Source: Actinacidiphila acidipaludis
Lineage (GTDB): Bacteria; Actinomycetota; Actinomycetes; Streptomycetales; Streptomycetaceae
Direction of reading: 5' to 3'
NCBI RefSeq assembly: GCF_019890725.1
Contig: NZ_JAINZZ010000001.1
Location: 186,001-250,000 of the forward strand
Length of the DNA stretch: 64,000 nt
The number at the start of each line of letters is the position of its first letter. Position 1 is the first letter of the stretch. Of this stretch, positions 34,758-43,206 are shown in pieces. The translations under genes were made by a program, and so were the position numbers. The notes below the pieces were generated by a model. That model made no database searches. It was given only the letters and a program-made list of their open reading frames with translations, and was not told the DNA's origin.

Positions 34758-36187
34758 ACGCTCTTCTCCTTCGTGAAGCTCTCGATCGCGCTCTGGCCGA
34801 GATCGCTTCCGTAGCCGCTGTGCCGGAACCCGCGGTACGGCGAGGCGGGGTTGAGCACACCCCAGCTGTTGATCCAGACGTTGCCCGCGTCCAGGGACGC
34901 CGCGAAGCGCAGCGCCCGTCCGACGTCCCGGGTGAAGACCCCCGCGGCCAGGCCGTACAGGGTGTCGTTCGCCAGCTTCAGCGCCTGGTCCTCGCCGTCG
35001 AAGGGCAGCACCGACAGCACGGGCCCGAAGATCTCCTCGCGGGCTATGCGCATGTCGGACGTGACGTCCGCGAACAGGGTCGGCCGGTAGAAGAAGCCGG
35101 GGCCGTCCGCGGGGACGTCGGTGCTTCCCGCCAGCAGGACCGCGCCCTCCTCGGCGCCGGACACGACGTAGGAGTGGACCGACTGCCGCTGCTGGGCGTT
35201 GATGAGCGGACCGATCTCCGTCTCCGGGTCGAGCGGGTCACCGACCTTCGCGGACTCGACGCGGATCCTGACCAGTTCGAGGACCTCGTCGTAGATCGGC
35301 CGCTCGACCAGCAGCCGGCTGGGCGCGGTGCAGGTCTCGCCCTGGTTGCCGTACATGGCCTGGAAGACCACGCCGGCGACCGACTTCGGGGAGGCGTCGG
35401 CGAACGCCACCATGGCCGACTTCCCGCCGAGTTCCAGCGATGCGGTGACGAGGCGGTCGGCGGCCATCCGCCCGATCTCGCGGCCCACTTCGGTGGAACC
35501 GGTGAAGGTGATCTTGCCGACGAGCGGGTGCCGGACGAGCGCGTTCCCGGCCACCGACCCCCGGCCGGGCAGGACGTTGACCACCCCGGGCGGGATTCCG
35601 GCCTCCAGAGCCAGCTCGCCCAGGGCCACCGGCACCAGCGGCGCGAGCTGGGCGGGCTTCAGGACGATGGCGTTGCCCATCGCCAGCGCCGGGGCGATCT
35701 TCCAGACGGCCTGCACCGCGGGGAAGTTCCACGGGGTGACAGCACCGACCACACCGACCGGCTCGCGCACCGTGTAGTTGAGGAAGCGGCCGGGGGCCGG
35801 GGTGGTCCGCCCCTCGATCTTCGTGACGAGACCGGCGAAGTACTCCAGAGTCTCGACCATGACCGGCAGATCGATCGACAGGGACTCGCGGATGGGTTTG
35901 CCCATGTCCCGGGTCTGCAGCTCGGCGAGCGTCTGCTTGTTCGCCTCGATCAGCGCCGCGTAGCGCAGCATCAGGCGGGTGCGTTCGGACGGCCGGATCC
36001 GCTGCCAGACCTTGGCCGCGTCCCGGGCGATCTCGACGGCACGGCCGACGTCGTCCGCGGTCGCCTCGGCGACGGTGGCGACGAGGCTGCCGTCGGCCGG
36101 GTTGACGGTGTCGAAGGTCGCCCCGCTCGACGCTTCCACGAGCCGGTCACCGATGACCAGCGGAACACGGGTGGTCAGCGCACGCAT
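34739..36187 (-). CDS. NAD(P)-dependent aldehyde dehydrogenase
   Basis: 482 residues: PWNFP with N154, ELGGKS with E252 general base, GNQGETCTAPSR with the nucleophile C286, and EIFGPVLSVLPFD. It oxidises an aldehyde to an acid with NAD(P). The start MRALTTRVPL at 36187 has GGAG at 6 bases. It lies between an LLM gene (26 bases upstream) and the CoA ligase gene (19-base overlap). It could act on an aldehyde arising from ring cleavage before CoA activation; inference from order only. Confidence 0.9.
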   Translation of the reverse strand: MRALTTRVPLVIGDRLVEASSGATFDTVNPADGSLVATVAEATADDVGRAVEIARDAAKVWQRIRPSERTRLMLRYAALIEANKQTLAELQTRDMGKPIRESLSIDLPVMVETLEYFAGLVTKIEGRTTPAPGRFLNYTVREPVGVVGAVTPWNFPAVQAVWKIAPALAMGNAIVLKPAQLAPLVPVALGELALEAGIPPGVVNVLPGRGSVAGNALVRHPLVGKITFTGSTEVGREIGRMAADRLVTASLELGGKSAMVAFADASPKSVAGVVFQAMYGNQGETCTAPSRLLVERPIYDEVLELVRIRVESAKVGDPLDPETEIGPLINAQQRQSVHSYVVSGAEEGAVLLAGSTDVPADGPGFFYRPTLFADVTSDMRIAREEIFGPVLSVLPFDGEDQALKLANDTLYGLAAGVFTRDVGRALRFAASLDAGNVWINSWGVLNPASPYRGFRHSGYGSDLGQSAIESFTKEKSVWARLD

Positions 36188-36213
36188 GATCGTTGTCTCC
36201 TTCACTCGGCGGT

Positions 36214-37101
36214 TCAGGGAAGGGTGTGAGCGGTCGGCAGGACGGCCTCGGCCAGTTCCTGGAGCTCTTCCATCGCGGCGTCGAGGGTGGCGTGCTCGAA
36301 GGAGGTGTCGCAGATGAAGTGCGTGACACCGAGATCGGCGTAGGCCTCGATGGTCTCCGCGTTGTAGGGCGCCTTGCGCAGCGGCCGCGCGGTCAGCGTG
36401 ATCTCGCTCATGTCGCGGCCGGCCTCCTCGACGTACCGGCGGAGGGTGGCGAGGTAGCCGGTGTACTCGTCGGGTCCGACCGCCAGCGGGTGCCAGCCGT
36501 CGCCGATGGCGGCGATCCGGCGCAGCGACGCCTCGCTGTAGCCGGCGAACCAGATGGGGATGGTGCCGCGTACGGGCTTGGGGTACATCTTGAAGTCGTG
36601 CAGCTTGTAGAACTCGCCGTCGAAGTCCACCTCGTCGTCGGTCCACATCTGCCGCATCGCGTTGACCATCTCGGTCACACGACGCCCGCGGTCCTTGAAG
36701 GGCGCGTCCAGGAGCTGGAACTGCTCCTTCATCCAGCCGACGCCGATGGCGACGGACAGCCGGCCCTTCGACAGGACGTCGATGCTCACCAGGGTCTTCG
36801 ACGTCTGCACCAGCGGGCGCCAGGGCAGGATGAGGCAGGACGTGCCCAGCTCGACGGTCTCCGTCGCGGCCGCCGCCCAGGTCAGTGCCGTCAGGCAGTC
36901 CAGGTAGGGCGTCTCGGGCGCCCACAGGAACTTGCCGTTGTCCGTGTAGGGGTACGGCGTCTCGACCTTCGTGGGCAGGGCGACGTGATCGGTCATCCAC
37001 AACGAGTCGAACCCGATCTTCTCCGCGTAGCGCGAGACCTCGCTGATGGCGTCCGGTCCGGCCCAGGGACCGGCACCGGGGATCCTGATTCCCACCTTCA
37101 C
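36214..37101 (-). CDS. Second LLM-class F420-dependent oxidoreductase
   Basis: 295 residues with F420-dependent LLM features: VGIRIPGAGPWAGPDAISEVSRYAEKIGFDSLWMTDH, WAAAATETVELGTSCLILPWR, KGRLSVAIGVGWMKEQFQLL, and TIPIWFAGYSEASLRRIAAIGDGWHP. GTG 37101 has AAGGAG 6 bases upstream. It belongs to the same operon as ALDH and CoA-transferase. A paralogue of the LLM at 29500 with a distinct subfamily, so two different hydride-transfer steps are plausible. Confidence 0.87.
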   Translation of the reverse strand: MKVGIRIPGAGPWAGPDAISEVSRYAEKIGFDSLWMTDHVALPTKVETPYPYTDNGKFLWAPETPYLDCLTALTWAAAATETVELGTSCLILPWRPLVQTSKTLVSIDVLSKGRLSVAIGVGWMKEQFQLLDAPFKDRGRRVTEMVNAMRQMWTDDEVDFDGEFYKLHDFKMYPKPVRGTIPIWFAGYSEASLRRIAAIGDGWHPLAVGPDEYTGYLATLRRYVEEAGRDMSEITLTARPLRKAPYNAETIEAYADLGVTHFICDTSFEHATLDAAMEELQELAEAVLPTAHTLP

Positions 37102-37129
37102 GTGAAGCTCCTTAGAAGAAGTTGCTGAT

Positions 37130-38323
37130 TCAGCGGACGACTCGGGCGGCCAGGAGCCGCTCGATGTCCTCGTCGTCGTGTCCGAGCTCCTTGAGGAGCT
37201 CGGCCGTATGCTCGCCGAGCGACGTCGGCGGCCGTTCCACACGGCCGGGCGTCGCCGACAACGTGATGGGCACGCCCGGCACTCGGAGCGCGCCGAGCGT
37301 GTCGTGCGCGATGTCGACCACCAGGTCGAGGGCACGGATCTGGGGGTGCGCCACGGCCTCGTCGTAGGCGAGCACGGGGGCGCAGATGATGTCCTGCTCG
37401 CCGAGCAGAGCGACCACGTCGTCGCGGTCGCGCCCGGCGAACCAGGGGGCCAGTTCGGCGTCGAGCTCGTCACGGTGGGCGAGCCGGGCGGCCGCGTCGG
37501 CGAACCGTTCGTCGTCCAGCAGCCGTTCGGCGCCGGCCGCCCGGGCGAGCCTGGCGAAGTGGCGGTCGTTGAAGGCCACGACGTGCACGGCTCCGCCGTC
37601 CCGGGTCCGGTAGGCGTTGTACGGAGCGTAGAAGTTGCTGGCGTTGCCGGACCGCGTCTGCACGTAGTCGGCCAGCAGGTACTGTCCGAGCCACGGCGTC
37701 TGCAGGTGGAACAGCGAGCCGACGAGGGAGATCGATCCGCTCTGGCCGGCGCCGGTGCGCTGCCTGGCGAGGATCGCGACGAGGGCGGCGACGGCGACCA
37801 GGTAGCCGGCCGAACTGTCGGCGACGGGCGGGCCCGCCTTGACGCCGCGGCCGTCGGTCTCGCCCGTGGCCTGCATCATGCCGGTGAGCGCCTGGGCCAC
37901 GGGGTCCATCGCCGGCCGTCCGGCGAGCGGCCCGCTCTCGCCGTACCCGCTGACGTTGAGACAGATCAGGTGCGGGTGGCGCTTCGTCAGGTCCTCGGCG
38001 GTCAGGCCGAACCGCTCACGCACGCCGGGCAGCATGTTCTCGATCAGCACGTCCGCACCGGCGCACAGCTCGTGGAAGACCTCCCGTCCGCTGTCGGCCC
38101 TCAGGTCCAGTGCGATGGCCCGCTTGTTCCGGTTGACCCCGCAGTACACACCGCTCATGCCGTCGCGGCCGGGGCCGAAGGTGCGGGACTCGTCGCCGGC
38201 GATGGGTTCCACCTTGATCACGTCGGCGCCGAAGTCCGCCAGGATCGACGCACCCAGCGGACCCGCCACCATCGTGGCGGCGTCGATCACCCGCACGCCC
38301 GTCAAAGCCTGTGTCTCGACCAT
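37130..38323 (-). CDS. CaiB/BaiF CoA-transferase (family III)
   Basis: 397 residues: GVRVIDAATMVAGPLGASILADFGADVIKVEPI, NRNKRAIALDLR, the active aspartate D140 in GRPAMDPVAQALTG, and APYNAYRTRDGGAVHVVAFN. It moves CoA between carboxylic acids. MVETQALTG at 38323 has a poor ribosome site; a GTG one codon earlier is also possible. It is the first gene after a promoter with an inverted repeat and probably opens a transcript continuing through LLM, ALDH, CoA ligase and VOC. Confidence 0.87.
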   Translation of the reverse strand: MVETQALTGVRVIDAATMVAGPLGASILADFGADVIKVEPIAGDESRTFGPGRDGMSGVYCGVNRNKRAIALDLRADSGREVFHELCAGADVLIENMLPGVRERFGLTAEDLTKRHPHLICLNVSGYGESGPLAGRPAMDPVAQALTGMMQATGETDGRGVKAGPPVADSSAGYLVAVAALVAILARQRTGAGQSGSISLVGSLFHLQTPWLGQYLLADYVQTRSGNASNFYAPYNAYRTRDGGAVHVVAFNDRHFARLARAAGAERLLDDERFADAAARLAHRDELDAELAPWFAGRDRDDVVALLGEQDIICAPVLAYDEAVAHPQIRALDLVVDIAHDTLGALRVPGVPITLSATPGRVERPPTSLGEHTAELLKELGHDDEDIERLLAARVVR

Positions 38324-38341
38324 CACACGACCGTTCTGTTC

Positions 38342-38374
38342 ATTATCTCGAACCGCCATCGGTATTTCGAATAC
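38342..38374 (-). promoter_or_regulatory. Promoter and palindromic operator before CoA-transferase
   Basis: On the minus strand TCGAAA (38370-38365), a 17-base spacer, and GATAAT (38347-38342) form a good -35/-10. GTATTTCGAATAC at 38362-38374 is a 5-bp-arm palindrome overlapping the -35. The transcript would have a very short leader. It is a good candidate site for the IclR protein. Confidence 0.5.
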
Positions 38375-38582
38375 AGTAGGCACGTGCTGCGGCCCGGTCA
38401 AGGCTCTTCTGGAGCGGTGGGGGTGGGAGGCGCCCGGCCGGCATGACGGGGCGCACGGTGCCGGGAGGTGCTCGACCGGCTGAAGCGCCGGGCCATACGC
38501 CCAGCTCAGAGGGGTGGTCGACAGACTTCCGCCGAGCCCCCGGGTGACGGCCCGATGCAGTCACCCGGGGATGCGCGAAGAA

Positions 38583-38885
38583 TCAGGCCGTGGCGTCCGC
38601 CGTGCCCGGGTCGTTCGGGTGTGACTCGAGGGCGGTGACGACCCCGGTCATCCACGGCCACAACGGCAGCGAACCGAGGACCTTCTCGTGGAGTTCGGCC
38701 TCGTCGGCCGCACGCCACAGGGCGATGCTGCGCATCTCGCCCACCGGCCGCCAGAGCCGCACCAGGTGACCTGCGGCGATCAACTCCCGCGCCCGCAGCG
38801 CCTCCGCGGCGCGACGCCGGTCGACCTCGGCCGGATCGGTTCCCTCAGGAATCGCGGTGGTGACCTCCACCAGGAACTCTTTCAC
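38583..38885 (-). CDS. Muconolactone isomerase-like small protein
   Basis: 100 residues: VKEFLVEVTTAIPEGTDPAEVDRRRAAEALRARELIAAGHLVRLWRPVGEMRSIALWRAADEAELHEKVLGSLPLWPWM. This is the muconolactone delta-isomerase fold, with the family's E, W and H-position patterns; true catalysis of muconolactone is unproven because no catechol pathway genes are here. GTG 38885 follows AAAGG at 7 bases. It lies upstream of the CaiB promoter and may be a separate transcript with the binding-protein gene. Confidence 0.75.
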   Translation of the reverse strand: MKEFLVEVTTAIPEGTDPAEVDRRRAAEALRARELIAAGHLVRLWRPVGEMRSIALWRAADEAELHEKVLGSLPLWPWMTGVVTALESHPNDPGTADATA

Positions 38886-38999
38886 ACGTCTGCCTTTCTG
38901 TGATCCCAGCGAAAAACACGATGTGATGACTCGCGGACGGGCAGCGGTGGTCCACGGGCGCGGTCCGATCGCCGCCCGCACGTCTGGGTGCGGCCGGCC

Positions 39000-39881
39000 C
39001 TAGGGAGCCGGGGTGGTCGCGGTCCGGTAGAAATCGGCCGCGGTGAACGTCGGCGCGACGTCGAGCTCGGCCGCCACCGCGGTGACGGCGGCGGCACCGG
39101 CCGCGAGGTCGGCCCGGCCGTCGGTGCCGAAGTTCGGGGCGATGAACTTCTCGTAGTGCGCCCGGACTTCGTCCGGGGTGTGGCCGTTGAGGAAGTTCTG
39201 GAGGTATCGCACGGTGGTGTCGGGTTCGTCGCGGATCACCCGCAGGGCGCGCCGGTGCGCCCGCACCACGGCCTGGACGGCGGGACCGTCCGGGTCGACG
39301 CGGGTGGGGTCCACGGCCAGCCCGACGGTGGGAATCCTGAAGTGGTCGCCGGCGAAGGCCAGGACCTGCCAGCCGTTCTCGGCCGCCACCGCCTCCGGCG
39401 CCATGACGTCACCGACCACGGCGGCGTCGATCGTGCCGTCGCGCAATCGCCGCAGGTCCATGCTGTAGTCGCCGGGCGCACGGACGACGGTGTGGATGTC
39501 GCGGTCCGGATCGAGGCCGGCCCGGCGCAGGATGACCCGGGCGATGACGCCGGGTCCGGTGTGCGGAGGGTGGACCGCCAGCCGCCGGCCGGCCAGGTCG
39601 GCCAGGGAGTTCAGGCCCGGGCGGGCGAGGAACCAGAACTGCGGGCTGTCCGTGTTGACGTTGAGCGCGACCCAGGGAATGCCGCCGGTGAGCCGGGACA
39701 GCAGCGTCCGGCCGAGGCCGATGACGGCGCCGCCGCGCAACCGCTCCGGGTCCCAGAGGCAGCCGTCGCGCAGGGCGACGTGAACCCCCTCGTCGGCGTA
39801 GAAGTCCTGCTGGTCGGCGATGTACGTGACCAGTTCCTCGTGCGGGCCCCGCCCCACGTAGGCGAGATCGATCGTGTGCAT
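39000..39881 (-). CDS. Periplasmic-binding-fold protein without signal peptide
   Basis: 293 residues of the NMT1/SsuA-like type II binding fold: MHTIDLAYVGRGPHEELVTYIADQQDFYADEGVHVALR, then DLAGRRLAVHPPHTGPGVIARVILRRAGLDPD and GDYSMDLRRLRDGTIDAAVVGD. No signal peptide, lipobox or N-terminal hydrophobic segment is present and no permease or ATPase gene is adjacent. It may be cytoplasmic: the fold is shared by 4,5-dihydroxyphthalate decarboxylase-like and THI5-like enzymes. ATG 39881 follows AAAGGA at 9 bases. The island's first gene; probably binds or converts the substrate (inference). Confidence 0.7.
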   Translation of the reverse strand: MHTIDLAYVGRGPHEELVTYIADQQDFYADEGVHVALRDGCLWDPERLRGGAVIGLGRTLLSRLTGGIPWVALNVNTDSPQFWFLARPGLNSLADLAGRRLAVHPPHTGPGVIARVILRRAGLDPDRDIHTVVRAPGDYSMDLRRLRDGTIDAAVVGDVMAPEAVAAENGWQVLAFAGDHFRIPTVGLAVDPTRVDPDGPAVQAVVRAHRRALRVIRDEPDTTVRYLQNFLNGHTPDEVRAHYEKFIAPNFGTDGRADLAAGAAAVTAVAAELDVAPTFTAADFYRTATTPAP

Positions 39882-40256
39882 GCACGTCTTCCTTTGACGT
39901 CGCGGTGCGCCGGATGCGGTCCTGTTCTGCCGGACCGGGACGGCGTGGTCCCCGCCTGCGCGGGGACTGGCGGGCGACAGTACATCCACACTCCCGCTGT
40001 CGACCGCCCACCGTGGCGCAGGTCACGGCGGGCGGCGTCCCCGCGGACGCCCGGAAACGACCGATGTGGGGACGTCGGCGGGGCGTGCGAAACCCCCTCC
40101 CAGCGGGCGCCGCGGGGCGGCCCCGGTGCGGGCCGCGGCATGCGTCGCGGCACCCCCGAGCGGGCCGGTTCATGTGTCGTGTGACACGGTGTCATGAGGC
40201 AGGTCATGAGTGATGACTGACGGCCTGTCGTACGCGGCGCTCGACGGCCGCAGACG
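39882..40256. promoter_or_regulatory. Intergenic region upstream of catabolic island
   Basis: 375 bases without a gene. Symmetric elements cluster at 40174-40217: GTGTC-GTGT-GACAC (40174-40187), two GTCATGAG copies 12 bases apart (40191 and 40203), and GTCAT-GAGTG-ATGAC (40203-40217). They lie upstream of the binding-protein gene (start 39881) and just after the stop of the acetyltransferase gene. No -35/-10 is certain. Confidence 0.4.
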
Positions 40257-41108
40257 TCATCCGGGCAGGGTGAACAAGCGGTACTCCCCCGCCTCGGCGA
40301 ATCCGAAGCGCCGGTACAGCGGCTCGCCGGCGCGGCTGGCCGCGAGGGCCGCCAGCGGCATACCGCGTTCTCGCCCGGCGCGCAGCGCGGCTGCCGTCAG
40401 TGCCCCGCCGATGCCACGCCTGCGGCGGTCCGCGGCGACGTGCACGAGGAAGATGCCGGCGACCTCGTGGGCCGCGACGACCACGGTCGTACCGACCGTT
40501 CGCCCGTCGAGCACGGCGGCGAGCCGGACGATGTGCGCGTTGTCGGCGCGCTCCTCCTCGATCCGGACCAACTCCCGTTCCAGCCCGGGATCGACACCCA
40601 TGGACGCGCTGTAGGTGCGCACCAGCTCGGTCAGTTGGGCCCGTGACTCGGCGACCTCGATACGCAGACCGGCCGGCTGCCGCGCACAGCCCAGGTCGTG
40701 GTGGAGTGGCCGCACCATCAGGGGCAGGACCCCTCGTGCGGAAGCACCCTGCTCGGCGAGGGCGGCGGCGGTCCCCCGAGGGCTGTCCGGGCCGACCCAC
40801 CACCACCAGGGCACGCCCGCCAGCCGTGTCCGCGCCGCCGCGACGGCCCGCTCGATCCCGTCGAGCGACGTCAGACGCACCACGCCGTTGAACTGAGGTT
40901 GGGCCAGCCCGCTGCGGAAGTGGTCGACGAGGCCCTCGCCGCGCTCCTGCGCGCTCCAACCCATCAGGTACTGGCGGAAGTTCGCGGTCACCCGGGCCAG
41001 GTCCCCGGTGTCCGGGCCGGCATCGGCGCGCTCTGACACCCCGGCGTTCCCGGCGTCCGGTGACTCCGTCCCGCCCGCGACGGATGCGTCATCTCCCGGC
41101 CTCGGCAT
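40257..41108 (-). CDS. GNAT-family N-acetyltransferase
   Basis: 283 residues with a single C-terminal GNAT domain: VVVAAHEVAGIFLVHVAADRRRRGIGGALTAAALRAGRERGMPLAALAASRAGEPLYRRFGFAEAGEYRLF. The acetyl-CoA loop RRRRGIGG is clear. The N-terminal half is an alpha/beta extension with a tryptophan cluster (GVPWWWWVGPDSPRG), seen in a subset of actinobacterial acetyltransferases with unknown substrates. ATG 41108 (MPRPGDDAS) is taken; the first ~40 residues are low complexity so a later start is possible. It is separated from the island by the long intergenic region. Confidence 0.75.
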   Translation of the reverse strand: MPRPGDDASVAGGTESPDAGNAGVSERADAGPDTGDLARVTANFRQYLMGWSAQERGEGLVDHFRSGLAQPQFNGVVRLTSLDGIERAVAAARTRLAGVPWWWWVGPDSPRGTAAALAEQGASARGVLPLMVRPLHHDLGCARQPAGLRIEVAESRAQLTELVRTYSASMGVDPGLERELVRIEEERADNAHIVRLAAVLDGRTVGTTVVVAAHEVAGIFLVHVAADRRRRGIGGALTAAALRAGRERGMPLAALAASRAGEPLYRRFGFAEAGEYRLFTLPG

Positions 41109-41283
41109 GGTGTCCCTTCCGTCGGTGACGTGCTCTGCGGCTCGGAAGGGAAGACAGCCATGACGCCGGATCTGTGACGCCGGGACGGCATCGAGGCGTA
41201 GGAGGCGTGGCAAGTGTGGGAGGTTTGGAAGCTGTCGGAGACATGGGGGACGTGCCGTCGTGCCTGCTCGGCCGTGTCCGCGC

Positions 41284-41300
41284 GTCTTTACAGCTTCTGA
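41284..41300 (+). promoter_or_regulatory. Shared element A, likely response-regulator box
   Basis: GTCTTTACAGCTTCTGA, 97 bases before the start at 41381, matches element B at 44605 in 14 of 17 positions. Homology continues downstream as GGATCCCCGAACGG/GGATTCCCTGAACC and CCCGAC. The repeated CTT-TTAC/CTTCTGA halves suit tandem binding of the OmpR-type regulator encoded at 42523. Confidence 0.5.
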
Positions 41301-41380
41301 AGGATCCCCGAACGGTATCCCGACACCCCGGGCGGCACTCTGGAGGTGCACCCGGAAACGTCCGGGTTTGGGAGGCACGC

Positions 41381-41689
41381 ATGCCTGTCGATCTGCCACC
41401 CGGTGACCCGGGGCGCCGCCGGCCCCGGTCCGTGACCGAGGCCGCGCGGAGCCGCGACGAGGGGCGCCGCCGCGTCGGCAGTGCGACCCGCTGGACGCTC
41501 GCCCTCACCGCCGCGGGGGCCGCCGTTCTCGGAGCGGGCTACGCCCACGCGATCCCCGGCCTTCCGGCCCGGTCACCGGCGAACGCCCCGGGAAGCACGC
41601 ACTCGGGGACCTCCGGTGGACTCCGGCCGCCCTCGTCGGCCCCCGGTGCGACCTCGCAGGCCCCGCACACGCAGTCGGGCGCGTCGTGA
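41381..41689 (+). CDS. Small membrane-anchored protein, paralogue of 44707 gene
   Basis: 102 residues: a basic cytoplasmic N-terminus (MPVDLPPGDPGRRRPRSVTEAARSRDEGRRRVGSATR), one hydrophobic helix (WTLALTAAGAAVLGAGYAHAIPG), then a Pro/Ser/Gly-rich exposed tail. The helix region (LGAGYAHAIPG) is almost identical to the protein at 44707, as is the promoter element. No enzymatic motif. It may be an extracytoplasmic partner of the redox operon. GGGAGG lies 7 bases before ATG 41381. Confidence 0.65.
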   Translation: MPVDLPPGDPGRRRPRSVTEAARSRDEGRRRVGSATRWTLALTAAGAAVLGAGYAHAIPGLPARSPANAPGSTHSGTSGGLRPPSSAPGATSQAPHTQSGAS

Positions 41690-41756
41690 GCGGGACGGCC
41701 CCACGTCCCCGTCGTGCGCGGAGCCGCCCGGTGCCCGCCGGATCTCCGCCGGGTGC

Positions 41757-42308
41757 TCAGTCGTGGTGCGCGCTCGCGGACTTGTCGTAGTTGTCGTGCC
41801 AGGCGGCCTTGGCCCCGGATTCCCCGATGCGGTAGACGTCCACGACGGCGCCCACCGAGACGACGACGGCCAGCGCCAGGACCACGGCACGCACGATCCC
41901 GGGCGCGGCCCGGCGCGCGGCGACCGGTGACGTCCCCTCAGCGGTGGCCTGCTCGTCCGGACCGGCCTGAGCGGAGTGCCCGAAGCGGCGTCCGAGCCAC
42001 CAGACGGCGAGCGTCGCGACGAAGAGACCGAACGCCCACGGCAGCAGACCGTCGCCGAGTTCGGTGTGCTTGTGGATGAGCGGGTCGTTCCCGACCCGCG
42101 ATTCCAGCCACTCCCCGGCATGCGTGGTGACCGGCACCATGCCGAGGGTCACCAGCCCCATGATCGGGAGGACGAGGCCTATGCGCCGGGCGAACCGCGG
42201 CTGGACGGCGCATACGACTGCGGCCAGGGCGGTCAGCGGCACCATCACCAGGATGAAATGGACGAACAGGACGTGGGCCGGCAGACCGTCGATGTGCGTG
42301 AGGCTCAT
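41757..42308 (-). CDS. DUF2231-like membrane protein
   Basis: 183 residues with four hydrophobic helices: HVLFVHFILVMVPLTALAAVVCAV, IGLVLPIMGLVTLGMVPVTTHAG, LPWAFGLFVATLAVWW and IVRAVVLALAVVVSVGAVVDV. Histidines in or near helices (GLPAHVLFVHF; THAGEW; IHKHTELGDG; ESGAKAAWHD) could hold haem or metal, fitting DUF2231-type predicted membrane proteins. It starts 216 bases from the divergent two-component genes across element C. The function is unknown; a redox or regulatory partner is inference. Confidence 0.7.
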   Translation of the reverse strand: MSLTHIDGLPAHVLFVHFILVMVPLTALAAVVCAVQPRFARRIGLVLPIMGLVTLGMVPVTTHAGEWLESRVGNDPLIHKHTELGDGLLPWAFGLFVATLAVWWLGRRFGHSAQAGPDEQATAEGTSPVAARRAAPGIVRAVVLALAVVVSVGAVVDVYRIGESGAKAAWHDNYDKSASAHHD

Positions 42309-42399
42309 GCGTTCTCCAGTGCAAGGACAAGTGGGGGGATGCGTGTGAGGCGTGGTGATGCCTCCGTGTCGCGCGGGAGTTGGCAGCCTTGCACGGCAA

Positions 42400-42418
42400 C
42401 TTCTCAGCTTCTTCTGAG
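42400..42418 (+). promoter_or_regulatory. Shared element C before two-component genes
   Basis: CTTCTCAGCTTCTTCTGAG has CTTNNCAGCTTCT in common with element A and contains CTCAG-N6-CTGAG. It lies in the 214-base region between the divergent DUF2231-like gene (start 42308) and the response regulator (start 42523), so it could control both. Confidence 0.45.
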
Positions 42419-42522
42419 CCGGTGCCCGCCAGGAGCCGCCGGGGACCGTTCGTGTGACAGCTCGTGCTCCCGCCGGAGCGACCGTCGGGCCCGGGCCGCG
42501 GGTGGGCGCCTACGATGAGGAG

Positions 42523-43206
42523 ATGCGCGTGCTAGTCGTGGAGGACGACCGGGGCATCGCCGACCTTCTGGTTCGCGGCCTGGAGCGCGCCGGGTACGAG
42601 GCAGCCGCGGTGTCCTCCGGCACGGAGGCCCTGACGGCGTCGCCCGAACCCGATGTCGTCCTGCTGGACCTCGGCCTGCCCGACATGGACGGCACCGAGG
42701 TGTGCCGTCGGTTGCGCACCCGGTCCGACGTCGCCGTGATCGTCGTGACCGCCCGCGGGGAGGAGGGCGACCGGGTGGCCGCACTGGACGAGGGCGCGGA
42801 CGACTACCTGGTGAAGCCCTTCGGTCTGGCCGAGCTGCTCGCCAGGATCCGGGCGGTGCTGCGGCGGGTGCGTCCGGCGGACCGCGAGCTGCTGTCCCAC
42901 GGCGACCTCACCGTGGACCTGCGCACCCGCACGGTGCGCGTCGGCGAGCGTGAGGTGGCGCTGACCCCGAAGGAGTTCGACATCCTGGAGGTGCTCGCCG
43001 TGGACCCTGGTCGCGTGGTCTCGCGGCAGGAGATCCTCGAACGGGCGTGGGACGAGCACTGGTACGGGCCGACGAAGGTGCTGGACGTGCATGTGGCCGC
43101 GCTGCGGCGCAAGCTCGGCACCCCGGGCCTGGTGGAGACGGTGTACGGCAGGGGTTTCCGGCTGGGACCGGCTGCCGGGCAGGCCGACGGGCCCGAGGCG
43201 CCATGA
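42523..43206 (+). CDS. OmpR-family response regulator
   Basis: 227 residues: an N-terminal receiver with acids in VEDDRG and the phosphoacceptor D49 (VLLDLGLPDMDG), KPFGLAEL for the conserved lysine, and a C-terminal winged helix (LTPKEFDILEVLAVDPGRVVSRQEILERAWDEHWYGPTKVLDVHVAALRRKL). It is coupled to the kinase by ATGA. ATG 42523 is preceded by GAGGAG. It likely controls elements A, B and C, hence the two small membrane-protein genes and the redox operon (inference). Confidence 0.9.
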   Translation: MRVLVVEDDRGIADLLVRGLERAGYEAAAVSSGTEALTASPEPDVVLLDLGLPDMDGTEVCRRLRTRSDVAVIVVTARGEEGDRVAALDEGADDYLVKPFGLAELLARIRAVLRRVRPADRELLSHGDLTVDLRTRTVRVGEREVALTPKEFDILEVLAVDPGRVVSRQEILERAWDEHWYGPTKVLDVHVAALRRKLGTPGLVETVYGRGFRLGPAAGQADGPEAP

